64,000 nt of DNA, taken from NCBI GenBank assembly GCA_930367215.1, contig OV884059.1:97142993-97206992 (forward strand), in the 5' to 3' direction. Below are positions 33,283 through 44,206 of this stretch, in pieces (position 1 is the stretch's first letter; each line of letters begins with the position of its first letter). The notes under the pieces are model-generated. The model did no database searches. It had not been told where the DNA came from and saw nothing but the letters and a program-made list of their open reading frames with translations. The translations under genes were made by a program, and so were the position numbers. This stretch comes from Pollenia angustigena (lineage: Eukaryota > Arthropoda > Insecta > Diptera > Polleniidae).

Positions 33283-33493
33283 ATTAAGTCTTTCATAAGT
33301 AGTACCTGCCTTTAAAGACGGATAGACAGAGGAACGAAAATCGCCTGACAATATCACAAAATCCTTTTGTATAAGAAAGTGTTGAAGATTCATACTTCTT
33401 GGTGTCGCAAAGGGAATGTTAAACTAAATATACCCTCACAATTTTCTTGCTCAATATACCATTCACTTGTGGTGATGGAGGATATAAAAAGGA
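33283..33493 (+). repeat. Fly repeat family B, 3' end remnant
   Basis: It carries AAGACGGATAGACAGAGG, then ATATACCATTCACTTGTGGT and GGAGGATATAAAAA, matching the ends at 12040 and 62520. Confidence 0.55.
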
Positions 33494-34072
33494 GAAAAAC
33501 AAACTAAATGAAAATGTTGCATAGAAATAAATAAATGTTTATATTGGCAACAAAATAAAACTATCAATATATCTAATAAATACTCACTTTACTTTCTGAA
33601 AAATTACCATGTCTGTGTTTGTGTAAGTATCTATGAACTCATATACACAAACATACACTGTATTTTTAAATACATTTTCAATATTGAAAATGTTTTTCTT
33701 ATATATTTCAAAAGAAAACAAATAATATAAAATGAAAATTGTATGTAGAAGGGAATAAAATTAATACATGCACACTTACAAATAAACATTTTTAAATGTA
33801 AAGAAAAACTATGTATTTTTACCCTGTAGGAAATGTCAATACCAACATTTTACGGACTTTGTCACCAGTACTACTGACCAACTGTAGATCAGACAATGCT
33901 TCGTGCTGAAGACATTTAGCAGGTGGTTGTCATCGCAAATCTTCTACTTACCTTTAAAAGATTTACTAGGTAGTTCTTGTAAGACATATGAAAACATTGG
34001 AAGCAAAATTCAATCATAGAATTTAATATTTGATATCCACTAATAACACCGTACAAGAAATTTAAACTTTTT
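33494..34072. other. AT-rich DNA without a recognised feature
   Basis: ACCCTGTAGGAAATGTCAAT at 33822 resembles the CCCTGC-type element ends elsewhere. Nothing else was recognised. Confidence 0.3.
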
Positions 34073-34203
34073 CAAAAATTACGGGGTTCTGATAATGGAT
34101 TCTGGTAGAGGGGGCCAAAAAAAATATACGTGTCTTGGCGTTTTGAAGATCACATAAGAATTAAATTGAAGTGGTGGTTAAGGGTTACCAGCCTTGGCCG
34201 GTT
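34073..34203 (+). repeat. Dispersed repeat, copy 2 (partner at 4851-4993)
   Basis: TTGGCGTTTTGAA and TACCAGCCTTGGCC align with 4851-4993 in the same orientation. Confidence 0.55.
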
Positions 34204-34224
34204 ATTGCAGCTTATCTGTACACT

Positions 34225-35109
34225 AGGGTGGTTACAAGAAATCAATGTCAGATTTTCCATCGGCGGACAAAGAAATACGATTTTCCACTAAAATTTGTAT
34301 TTCTTTGTCCTTAAAATTATTGCTAAATATCTCTTTAGCTATTGGTATAAGGAACAAAACTATTAAAATCAAAATTAATAAGAATAAAATTTCCTATAAA
34401 ACAAGACTCGACTCAGGTTCCTAGAATGAATGGTTTCGGTTATAAAGGCAAGGAAATACGAATTTTAGTGAAAAATCGCTGTTTTTCTTAATTAATGCTC
34501 AATGAGACACATGTTAGCGTTATCCGATTGGGCTGAAACTGCATCAATCGCATTTTCTATCCTATTGGCACATATAAGGGGTCTGCCCCGACGGAAAATC
34601 CAGCATTGATTTCTGGTAACCACCCTATTAGGGTGTTACAAGATATGGTAAATTTTTTTGGGGCTCTAAAATATGCTAAAATCCTAAAAAATCTGATTGA
34701 CAAAGTTTAAGCTTAATCGGATAACGCCAACACGTGCCTCATTGAGCATAACTAAGGGGAAAACAGTGATTTTTCACTAAAATTCGTATTTTTTTGTCCT
34801 TTATTAATGCTAAATATCACTTTATCTATTGGTATAAGGAACAAAACTATCAATATCAAAATTAATAAGAATAACATTTCCTATAAAACGAGACTCGACT
34901 TAGGTTCCTAGAATGAATGGTTTCGGTTATAAAGGCAAGGAAATACGAATTTTAGTGAAAAATCGCTGTTTTTCCTTAATTTATTCTCAATGACGCACAT
35001 GTTAGCGTTATCCGCTTTAGCTGATACTTTGTCAATCGCATTTTCTATGCTATTGGCACATATTAGAGAGTTGCGCCGATAGCAAACATTGATTCTTGTA
35101 ACCACCCTA
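34225..35109. mobile_element. Head-to-tail dimer of a TIR element with a 9-bp target duplication
   Basis: AGGGTGGTTACAAGAAATCA at 34225 and CTTGTAACCACCCTA ending at 35109 are the outer ends. CTGTACACT lies directly outside both (34216-34224, 35110-35118). In the middle, ACCACCCTATTAGGGTGTTA (34620-34639) joins the right end of copy 1 (34225-34627) to the left end of copy 2 (34629-35109). The copies share AAGGAACAAAACTAT, AGACTCGACT and GAATGAATGGTTTCGG blocks in direct order. It encodes no transposase. A 9-bp duplication fits Mutator-like elements best. Confidence 0.85.
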
Positions 35110-35367
35110 CTGTACACTAATAAAATTATTACAGTAACTGATTCTGGGTTATTAAATTCGTTTTCCGTACTGTTAAAATCGAATAAAAATATTGTTATTT
35201 TAAAAATAATTTTTATTTTTTAACATTTATGTTTGTTATCCAAAAAACAAACTACCAAAAAATAATGTTTTTCCGTATTTATTTTGTTACCTAGTTTGAT
35301 TTTTGTCGATTAAAACATATTTTTTAAAATTAAAAACTATGCAATTTTAAGGAATATGATGTTCAAA

Positions 35368-35895
35368 GGGTGTGTGTGAAACGGTAGCAAAGTTCTATGG
35401 TGAAATGAAATTTGTTTGTGGTAGAAAATTTTCATATTTGTGCTGTGTGAATTTGTAACATTTTTGACAACGTAAAATTTTGACATAAAGAAAAAAACAA
35501 TTACTAATAGTTTTGTGAAAATGAATATATTAAACAAACGTTTACCAATAATCATTTCAATTATGTTGGAAATGAGATCGTCCCAACTATTTGATGAATT
35601 CGTTCTGATATATGATCAATTTTTACAAAAACTATGGGCAAAAAGCTTATACATATTTAAATATTTAAATCTTGTATAATTCTTTTTAATTTTTTTTGCC
35701 ACTAGTCCTGCTTCCATATTATTTTTTATTTTGTTTAAACAAATTTGATGAAAAAACATTATTTTGTGGTTGTCAAAAATTTCTACACTAATGTCAAAAT
35801 TTATACTAGCCCCTAGGGCTAGTGAAATTTTATTCACCTCAATAGTATCAAAATTTTACTTCCATGAGTACTTTGCTACCGTTTCACACACACCC
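35368..35895. mobile_element. 528-bp TIR element, 'GGGTGTGTGTGAAACGG' ends
   Basis: The first 26 bases at 35368 are repeated inverted and without mismatch at the right end (35870-35895); both read GGGTGTGTGTGAAACGGTAG inward. No target duplication longer than AAA is visible. The interior frames look non-coding. Confidence 0.8.
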
Positions 35896-36028
35896 AAAAT
35901 ATAAAACAATTAGAAATTAAAACAAATCATTTGTTTTAAATGAAATGCAAATGATCCGTTTTTTAAATTAATTTTAATTTGTTTAAAATGAATTTTCGTT
36001 TGAATTTAACTACATAATATTTTGAATG

Positions 36029-36302
36029 TATATAAAAAACTATGTTTTCTTTACATCTGGGGTATAGGAAATGTTCAGCCTCTTTGTAGAAAATGTTATG
36101 GCAAATATTTTTGTGGAAAATATTCAAGATTGTTCATTAAGGGTTAATGCTACCTCTAGAATAAAGCCAAAAACTGGCGTTATGAGGGGAAGTTAGAGGG
36201 CTAATATGTTCCACAAAAATATTTGCCATAACATTTGCTACAAAGTTGCTGAGCACATCCTACACCTCAGACGTAAAGAAAACATGGTTTTGTATACCGA
36301 TA
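36029..36302. repeat. ~270-bp imperfect palindrome, third locus of the 'CCCTCTAAC' family
   Basis: The left arm (36029-36125: ATGTTTTCTTTACATCTG, AAATGTTATGGCAAATATTT) pairs with the right arm (36205-36302). The centre holds AAGGGTTAATGC and GTTAGAGGGCTAATATGTTC, related to the modules at 6040-6190 and 30430-31200. Confidence 0.7.
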
Positions 36303-36313
36303 TAATGCCAGAA

Positions 36314-36549
36314 CTGGGGTGTAATCACCGCATTCGATAATATCGTATCGAATAAACTATCGAATTTTTTTGCATACGATAGACACTGACGTATCGAATG
36401 AAAACTCGATAAATGTATTGTCGAGTTACTCGATATCAAATTTAATTATTTCAAATTCAATACCGAGTTTCGATATCGAGTTTCATGACACCAAAATAAA
36501 TAATTTCGATCAATTTTACTCGATATCGAATGCGGTGATTAGACCCCAG
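36314..36549. mobile_element. 236-bp MITE rich in TATCGA, 'CTGGGGTSTAATCACCGC' ends
   Basis: CTGGGGTGTAATCACCGCAT at 36314 is mirrored (one mismatch) at the right end, 36549. The interior is dominated by ATCGAA/TCGATA words. It abuts the palindrome at 36029-36302. Confidence 0.8.
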
Positions 36550-37684
36550 ACCAAAGCTGTGCAACTTTAACCGCCTCTAAGATAAAATCTTAATCTTAAT
36601 CTTTCAAATTGCCGACACACTTTTTTGGTCTCTTCTACGAGAATCCGTTGTCAGAACCCCGTATTTTTTACGTGTTGAACTGTGTTTTATTATAGTTTAA
36701 ATGACGTTGTACTTTGTACGTCGCCCTTTTAAAGTGACACTAACGAAACACCGGAGAAGGGGCTCACAATGAATTCTTTGATGACGAATATTTAACCAGC
36801 CGTTTTGGAAACAAAATTTAATTAAAATACACACATTTAAAATGGATATTTAAGAGTTTTGTTTTTAATTTATTTTGCTTTAAAAAGCTAGAACGTGGGT
36901 CGATGTAATGGATAAGGTTCGAAGATTTTGGGCCAGACCGCTTTATCAAGACCGAGCAATAAGTTTGCTCTCAATTTTATTTATGCAATTTAAGTGTATA
37001 TTATTTTGTATTTTAATTTATTTACGCTAACACATAACACAAAAAAATTAAATTAAAACCAATCATAAAACAAACTGATAGCTTTAAATAGATCAACATA
37101 CGTTAAAAGTTGCCCCACTTAAGTTCTTAACGTGAAACAGATGTACGATATTGAGCATAGCTAGTGAGAAACTTAATTGTCAGTTGAAAAACTCCAACGT
37201 ATACAGTACAAAGGATGCTATGTGAGTCGTCCTTAGGACATTATATTAAAGCCAAATAGTTGTATATATTTTGTTTAAATAAAAGGTTTATTTCATAAAA
37301 ACAACTTCTATAAAAAAAAAATCCGAATTTTCGCTATAAGTCATTGCGTGCTTTTTAATAATTAAAGCTTTCGCAAAATGTCTCCTTTTTCTTAAAGACA
37401 GATAATATTATGAAAAAGTCGCCGAAATAATCGAAAAAAGTGGTGTCTTGGAAACACATGTTTCCAGGTTTCTTGCGGGGCATATATTTCTAGTATGTAT
37501 GTTTGTATGTGTTAACTAATAACAGCTGCAGGAATAAGGAATATTCAACACTTATTATATAAAGTGACAAATGTGTTTGTGACATTTTACCCTGTGAAAA
37601 TAAACTATCATTTCTATATATATTTACTTTTACATTGGCACACACAGGCACATTAATGTCTCAACTTGTAACATTTATCTACAG
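36550..37684. other. AT-rich DNA without a recognised feature
   Basis: No coding domain, RNA gene or inverted repeat was recognised. Confidence 0.35.
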
Positions 37685-38201
37685 GGTGGGCTTAAAGTCA
37701 CCATGGGGTTACAATTACTTTGGGTCCTTAAAAACATTTTCATATATAAATTTTTAATTTTTTTGAAGACTAAAATATACTAAATGGAAATTATTTACAC
37801 TAATGTTGTTTTTTTTCTAAATAATAACAATGCATAATAATTGTGAAATATATTTTTCAAGTTACGCGCACCCTTAATCAATATCATTTATATCTAATTT
37901 TTACACACAACACTGAAGAAGCATGTACGCGGCATGACTTGTCAACTTTTAAGTCACATGTAATTGTGCATGCCTGTCAAAATTGCTTTTTTACATAAAG
38001 TTTTATAATATTCGGTCACAAACGTACATAAAATTTGCTTCTGACATTGTCACTGTTTTTTCCCGCATTGTTATTGCAGAAACCAAAGTAGTTCTCGGTT
38101 TCAAAATAGATATATAAATTTTTATTTGCGCCTCAAAAAAGTTCAGCCATCTTAAATTTTTTTTTGTTTAAATTTGAAGATACTAATTAAGGATATTAAA
38201 A

Positions 38202-38426
38202 TTAAACGTTTTTTGCAAATATATTTTCATAATTTCTATTCAATGGTGAAATGTTCATACATTTATCGGTATTGTAAAATATAAACTTCAGCCGGCTAAT
38301 GATTCCATCAATAGTGTTTACCGCCGCTGCCGGTTTCTTCCCGGCATAGATTACTGATACTGCTGATATCAGATGGTTTGTCAGAAGATCATGCTCTAAT
38401 TGAAATGTTGTCTGATGACTTTGCAT
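38202..38426 (-). other. Unidentified open frame, GC-richer, protein-like
   Basis: A minus-strand frame reading LEHDLLTNHLISAVSVIYAG, KKPAAAVNTIDGIISRLKF and so on has amino-acid content unlike random intron and is locally GC-richer. I do not recognise a family. It could be a piece of a transposon or virus-like protein inserted in the outer element. No start or splice context is evident. Confidence 0.3.
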
Positions 38427-39111
38427 CGGACTTTTACAGATGCAATGTTATAAAGTTAACAAACTACATGTATGTATTTTGCAGTTGAAAAATTTGACAA
38501 GTCAGATGTAAAAAACATTTCATGTACATGCAACTTAATGTGTATTTAGCGTGTTTAATACAAAATTCAAAGTTTGTATTCAGATATTTTCCAGGTTGTA
38601 GCGACTTTCAACATTAAATTTTCTTTGGATTCCACTAAGCGTTAACAGCACTGATTTTTAATAATTAAAGTCAGCTGTTGTAAAATCTTTTGCACCAAAA
38701 AAAGAAATTATTAAATAAAATGAAAACAACAGAAAAAAAAAGATTTACATATATCCATCACAATATAAGCAAAATCACAATACAAAACAAACTGTACGCA
38801 AAAACATGAAAAAACTTAACTAGAAAAATACTTGCTTGCATAAAAAAGTACTTAACGCAGATGCAAAAAGGGTATTACCCCACATTCAAATATAACTGGG
38901 GGTAAGAAATGGAACATATTTGCCATTTATTTTTGCCACATATTAAGAAAGGAAAACGACAGCTTCGCACATTTTTGCATAAATTTTAAGAATAGACCAA
39001 AAACCCGCTCGAATAGTAGTATACCTGGAAAATTATTCTAAGAAAAGAAAACACCATAAGTATGGAAAATAATGTCACTTAAATTAAACTTCGTAATTAT
39101 GGGTTCGTTAA

Positions 39112-40252
39112 ACCTTCATAAGGTCTTCAAATTTGCTGACGTTAACGGTCTTCGGGTCAAATTTGACCCAAATAGAAAATTGTATATAAAAACTCCCTTT
39201 TTTCAATTAAGTATGTTTTCAAAATTATATTTTATTTCTAGATTTATTCAGTATTCAGTTGAAGCTCTATTTATTGTTAACATTTAATGCGAATACAAAA
39301 GTAAATTTAACATAAAGTGGTTGTACTGGTTTTATGACATAATTAGCAACGACTTATTTTTGACTGGTAAATTTATTTATTTTTAGGTTTTGGTTGAAGA
39401 TGACGTGTGCTGTTCCTGCTCAGCTAACACATGCACTTTTTTGCATTTTTTCGTAAAAATTAGTCTTTGGGTAAAGTTTTTCGATGCTTGATATAGGGCG
39501 CGGAAAGTTGAAAACCTAAATTTTCTAAGAAATGTTGACGTTTGGCAAAACAGTTTTCGTTCTAGTCATGTTTAGCTGATGTTAATGATAGCCTTTAGTT
39601 GCTAGAAGTTCTCGTAGCAATTCAATCTTGTTTTTACATATAGTTCATAATAAAGTAATTTGATTCTCAAGCAATTTTTGTCCCAATTAGTACGATCTAA
39701 AACAATTGTCTGCAGTCATACTCTGACATTTCAGGCATAACTAATCAACCCATAGATTTTATAGCTCACGTATCGGCGCAAACTTCTCTAAAATTTGGCG
39801 TTTGCTGCCAGTATTAGTATTCTCAAAAGTTTTTTGAATCTGTTTTATTTGATCTTATATACAATTCAGCTAACTGAAAACCAATAAATTCGAAATTTTA
39901 GTGTCACCCACTTCAGTCCAATCAATACCAAATACACATTTACCTTCATTATTAGTGAACTTCAAAATAACGCATGTCACAGGAGGTGAACAAAAATAAA
40001 TAACAACTGTAAATTTCTAACGAAAATTCAAGAATTTTGCTAAAAGTCAAATATGACCCAAAGACCTTAAGCGCAAAAAATTTTATAAATATTTTTTCCG
40101 CCAGTATTTTTTTCTGAAAACCTAACGTAGTTGTTGTCAATTCAAATTAAATAAAAGTCATAAAATATGAAAAATATATGTCACTCACTCTTAGAAAAAA
40201 TTTTACTTTTATTTAAAAATGGGTCAGATTTGATCCGAAGGCCTTATAAAGG
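39112..40252 (-). mobile_element. piggyBac-family element remnant with TTAA duplication
   Basis: TTAA occurs at 39108-39111 and 40253-40256. Inside, the ends read ACCTTCATAAGGTC and, backwards from the right, CCTTTATAAGGCC, with GGTCAAATTTGACC-type subterminal motifs. At about 1.14 kb it is half the length of a full piggyBac. The minus strand contains degenerate transposase. Confidence 0.8.
39330..39960 (-). pseudogene. Degenerate piggyBac transposase
   Basis: In shifting minus-strand frames I read GSKRQILEKFAPIREL, then MTADNCFRSY followed (after a stop) by LGQKLLENQITLL, then a FLENLGFQLSAPYIKHRK block. These resemble the family's 'LAPIRxxFxxF', 'TxDNxFTSxxLAxxLLxxxxTL' and the C-terminal 'FLxxLGxxLxxPxIxxR' segments, in the right order. 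One of the family's catalytic Asp residues (the TxDN Asp) is still readable. Several stops and frameshifts make it non-functional. Confidence 0.7.
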
Positions 40253-40477
40253 TTAAGAGCATTTTCCTTAACAGATTTCAATGTTTCTGGCTGTAGGGAT
40301 GGAATTTCAACAGCAATGTTGGCCTTAAGTTCAAGGATTCTCTCGGGCCTGTTCACATAGTCTTGCTCTTTCAAAAAATCCCAAAGAAAATAGTCTGGCG
40401 AAGGCGCTGGTCAATTAAATTTCCGAATTTCTAGGCCATGCTTAGTGTAAACAATATCTGTTTTGTTTATTTAATAA

Positions 40478-41253
40478 CACTACGTGACAAATTTCCAACA
40501 AAGTCGTGACAACATAAATCTGAGAGTCATCTTTATGTAAAATTGTCCGCTGAATACGAATATGAAGTCAGAATTGTCAAAAGTGGAACAGTTTTTGAGA
40601 TATTACAAAATAACAATTATTTGTGTTTTTAAAAAAGATGATGTGACTGATATGTAAATATCTTCAAAAATTCATGAAATTTCTAAAATAACCATGGGTC
40701 GTTTGTGAAGATTCGTCAACAAATGGCGGAGAAACAGATTTTGTTAAATTTTGCTAATTTCAAGTTTTTTTTTTGCGCCCAACAAGACATAGATTCGTAC
40801 AAAAATGACAAAGCTACAGAAGATTTAGTAAATTAACTTTGTCACTTTTGCACCGATCTGGATCGTTGTGCACAAAATGGTCGTATTAATATAGGCTTAT
40901 GTCGTAAGTGATAAAACTTTAAAAAAATGATTGCTTGGTTTAAAAAAAAAAAAAAACTTGAAAAGAGCAAAAAATCATCAAATTTATAATGAAGTTTGAA
41001 ATTTTGTCCACTTTAACTCTGCCATATTCACAAACGACCCATGGTTATTTTAAAGCCTTTTACTAAAAAGAAAGAAATACATTATTCGTTTAAAATTGTT
41101 GCAGATATTTGCATTTCAGTCACATCATCTTTTTTAAAAACACAAATAACGGTTATATGGGAATATCTCAAAATCTGTTATACTATTGACAATTCTGAAT
41201 TCATATTCGGATTCAGCGGACAATTCATTTGGTCAAAAAACTGGCACGTAGTG
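40478..41253. mobile_element. 776-bp hairpin element with CACTA-type ends and TAA flanks
   Basis: CACTACGTGACAAATTT at 40478 is mirrored at 41253 (CACTACGTGCCAGTTTT read backwards). TAA lies outside both ends (40475-40477, 41254-41256). The arms pair over much of their length: ATTGTCCGCTGAATACGAAT, AAAAAAGATGATGTGACTG, AATAACCATGGGTCGTTTGT and, near the centre, CCGATCTGGATCGTTGTGCA all have inverted partners. No transposase frame is seen. CACTA ends with a 3-bp duplication fit the EnSpm/CACTA group, but the sequence is too short for certainty. Confidence 0.75.
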
Positions 41254-41338
41254 TAATCTAAAAAAAAATAAATAAAAAAATATTGACAAAAAAGTTATTA
41301 AATTATTAAACCCCATGGTGACTTTTGAACCACCCTGT

Positions 41339-41687
41339 TTATACTTGAGGATATAAAGCTAGCGTTGTACTCGTAACATCCATATGTTACAAAAAATATT
41401 AAATTCAGTTATGAACACACACACGCACATTAAAAAAAAAACAACTATATTTTCTTCAATTTCCTTTTAATACGCTACAGTTATGTGAAAAAACTTTCTG
41501 TGGTAGTAAACACATTAGTACTTAAATTAATACTTGCACCAGAAAAGTCACCCCAACATTAAATGTGTCATATTTGGCATGGCTCGTTCCAAAATCTTTA
41601 TTTAAAGAGCATTATTGTAAGGGCAAGGTGAAATAATAGGTTGATTTCGCTTATTTTTAAGACCAAATATGTACATTTTTATATATT
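41339..41687. other. AT-rich DNA without a recognised feature
   Basis: Nothing recognised. Confidence 0.35.
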
Positions 41688-42344
41688 GGGGATTCACAGT
41701 GTGTGCTATCAAGTCATATCGTCATAATGTCCGAAATAATATTTTACAATTGTAGCGCAGCCGCGGCGAATAACGTTTTAAGTTACAAAATAGTAATTTT
41801 TCAGGAAAGCAAAAAACGTTTTTTACAGGCAGGATTATTTGTTTTAAATTTTTTTTTTTTTTTTTTTTGTCTATTATTAAAAATAATGATAATAAAAACT
41901 TGTATGCAAAAGGCTTTTAAAACATTATTCCGCACTGCAAAACCATTTCGGTTTCATAATTTTGTTAGAAACTTGCAATGTTCTTTTACTGGCTGGCTCT
42001 TTGCATGCCATTTTGAAGGCGTTAATGTGCATTATTTTGGTTGATTTGATGTTTAAACTGTGTAAGAGAGTTAGGTTAACGGTTATCTGCAAAAAAACAG
42101 TTTTTGCAAAATGTGGCTTTTACAACGTTATTCGCGGCTGTGCTTCAATTGTTTAATAAATTATTGTTGTGTTTCAAACAATATAAAAATGTTAATGCTG
42201 TGTTCAATAATTCGTCATAACTATACAGTAGATATCTAAATTATAAGCGATTGCCCGCTTTCATTTATAGCAATCATATATATTTCTTGTAATTCTTTTA
42301 AGACATATGACTTTACAACTTTATGACTACCTTGTGAATCCCCC
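41688..42344. mobile_element. ~657-bp TIR element, 'GGGGATTCACA' ends
   Basis: GGGGATTCACAGTGTG at 41688 faces TTGTGAATCCCC ending at 42344; AAGTCATATCGTCATAA has a partial mirror near 42300. A solo copy of the left end lies at 8974. The open frames inside (41703-42044, 41962-42156) show no domain. Confidence 0.65.
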
Positions 42345-42715
42345 AATTGTATTTTTATTTAATTTCGAATATTTCTAATACAACGTGTTAGTAAAAAGAA
42401 TGAGTAAAGTGGCCTAATAGAAGGCCTTATTTAGCAGACATAAGTCGTACTCGGCGCATTCCACATTTATTTATTTTTTCGCACAAGTTTCCATTGGGAG
42501 CAAGTCTTTCTCCACTTCCTTTTTCTAACAGGAATTCTTAAGGGCTTTCATATAAAGAATGTTACCGTCGACTTCATTAGTTAAAAAAAATACGTAAACG
42601 TGTTAAAATACGTTAAAACGAAAACAGAAACAGAAACTTTGTCAAAATTTATATAATAAATAAATTTTATCGTTTGTTATTTGTCTGTTTTGCTTTAAAA
42701 TATGTCATGTATGTA
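42345..42715. other. AT-rich DNA without a recognised feature
   Basis: Nothing recognised. TA at 42714-42715 borders the next element. Confidence 0.35.
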
Positions 42716-43686
42716 CATTAGGGACACAACTTTTTTACAATTTTTTAAAATATCAAAATGGCCCTATCCATACCATGTAGTGCATAAAAAACAATAAGAA
42801 CGGCATCTTTAGATTTTCGATATCGGTAAAAAAGGTTCCGCGTCAAATGCTATAAAGTTTGGGATCAGTAATAATGCATTTACACCTACACCATAAACAG
42901 TTTATAAGTTGTTTATGGTAATAAACTAGTTTGTGAAACGTATTTATCCATACAAACCATAAACAGGTTTGTAACTAGCTTTTGAGATAAACTAGTTACA
43001 AACAATCGATTTTTGCTAATGCAACTCGGTTTTTTCAAAATTGTATATGTGGCCCTTGGCACAACATTTGGTTTTCAGATCATTGTTACAAGAAAAATGA
43101 CTTCGAAGCCTGAAACAAATCATTATCGGGCTTTACTAATGCTCAGATATGCTTCCAAAGACATTGGGTGAAAGATAAATCAAGAATTCCAAAAACACAA
43201 CGCAGCAACATTTGCGCGGAACGCGCCATCAAAGTCGTACAAGATATATTCCCCCAATGCAAATCAACACGAACTCTTAATCTAAAGATAATTTCACTTA
43301 ACAAAGATAGTTTTTAGATTGTAATCTTGATTATAATCATATAATTATATTAAGGGCCATAATTACAACATGAAGTTAGCTAAAGTTAAGATTAAATTGA
43401 CAGATAATAATGTGTTATCTGTCAAAAAGCGTCTGTTAACTGTCGGATAACAGCTAACGCCAAGTTATAATAATGGCCCTAAGAAATGTCAATAGTTAAA
43501 TTATTATAAATAAAATAAAATATTTTGAAAAAATACAAAATTTTGAAAAAATTTAAAGGGCTTTCAGAAATCGGCTTCGACGCGGAACGTTTTTGTTCCA
43601 AATGACCTGAGGAAACATTTTTCGATTTCAGCACAACATCGGCTACAGCGTGGTGATAGGGCCTTATTTTGGTTGTACCCCTAATG
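42716..43686. mobile_element. 971-bp TIR element with TA flanks
   Basis: CATTAGGGACACAAC at 42716 and AATGGCCCTATCC near 42758 are mirrored at the right end (CATTAGGGGTACAACC and AGGCCCTATCACC, backwards from 43686). TA is present outside both ends (42714-42715, 43687-43688). The word TTCCGCGTC near 42836 also has an inverted partner (GACGCGGAA) near 43579. A small palindromic element is nested at 43353-43480. Confidence 0.7.
43353..43480. mobile_element. 128-bp hairpin MITE, 'AGGGCCAT' ends, nested
   Basis: AGGGCCATAATTACAACAT and GTTAGCT (43353-43382) are mirrored by AGCTAAC and GTTATAATAATGGCCCT ending at 43480. The centre has TGACAGATAA/TTATCTGTCA. Outside are TTA and AAG. Confidence 0.7.
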
Positions 43687-43879
43687 TAAATACATCGATT
43701 GAGTGTTTGCTTTATCAATTTAAATACATATAAAATTATTCAAAATATCATTTTTGGACTGAGGTGAATAAATTTAAACTCTCATTTGCATGTCTACCAG
43801 GTCTCCTACAACCTTGGGGTTATATTCAGGGCTGGACCGTATTTGAAATATGTATTTACAAAACAAATATGTACTTAAA

Positions 43880-44140
43880 ATGACACCTGGAAATATCAGA
43901 AGTAGAAGCACCATTAAAAAAGACGTTGTTTTCGTAGAAAGGGATGGTGATGAATCTAGGACATCAAATTTGGAGTTGGAATTTGTCAGTTTCCTCAGTG
44001 ACAAGAGCAAAAACATTATTACTCTTGACAGCTATCCAAATATTAAAAGAGTATTCATAGAATTTAAAACAAGTGTGTGCTCATCAGGACCTGTAGAAAG
44101 ATTATTTTCTTTAGCAGGTTTTATTTATTCCAAAATCTAG
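43880..44140 (+). pseudogene. hAT transposase, C-terminal dimerisation-domain fragment
   Basis: The frame runs through VVFVERDGDESRTSNLELEF, LDSYPNIKRVFIEFKTSVCS and SGPVERLFSLAGFIYSKI to a stop. 'YPxIxxVFxxFxTxxxSSxPVERLFSxAG' is the hAT C-terminal dimerisation motif, with Ser-Gly-Pro-x-Glu-Arg-Leu-Phe intact. The N-terminal zinc finger and catalytic core are deleted. The open frame can be read from 43850 upstream through the left end. A functional protein would excise and insert the element in the nucleus. Confidence 0.88.
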
Positions 44141-44206
44141 TATTTATAAAAGGAAACAATTGTTTTGTTAATTAGTTTTATCTAATGTATTGTATTACGA
44201 ATAAAT

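Larger units (their letters stand above)
39045..40460 (-). pseudogene. mariner-like transposase C-terminus, interrupted by a piggyBac element
   Basis: The minus strand from 40445 gives SPDYFLWDFLKEQDYVNRPE, then ILELKANIAVEIPSLQPETL and KSVKENA. This matches the region around the last catalytic Asp of mariner/Tc1 transposases and the region after it. The frame then meets the TTAA at 40253-40256. On the far side of the piggyBac element, at 39107 and below, it continues with ITKFNLSDIIFHT, the usual last residues of this family. Dropping the insertion and one TTAA restores a continuous frame. The N-terminal half and the first catalytic residues are absent. Confidence 0.75.
37685..41338 (-). mobile_element. 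Decayed mariner-like element (outer TIRs) containing a nest of insertions
   Basis: GGTGGGCTTAAAGTCACCAT near 37687 faces the complement of GGTGGTTCAAAAGTCACCAT ending near 41335; both ends start CAGGGTGG. Inside, on the minus strand, lies the C-terminal part of a mariner-type transposase (40257-40460, continuing at 39045-39107), split by a piggyBac remnant. A hairpin element occupies 40478-41253. TTTAT follows each end as a possible partial duplication. About 1.2 kb at 37870-39000 is unexplained, so the left TIR may belong to another copy. Confidence 0.55.
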
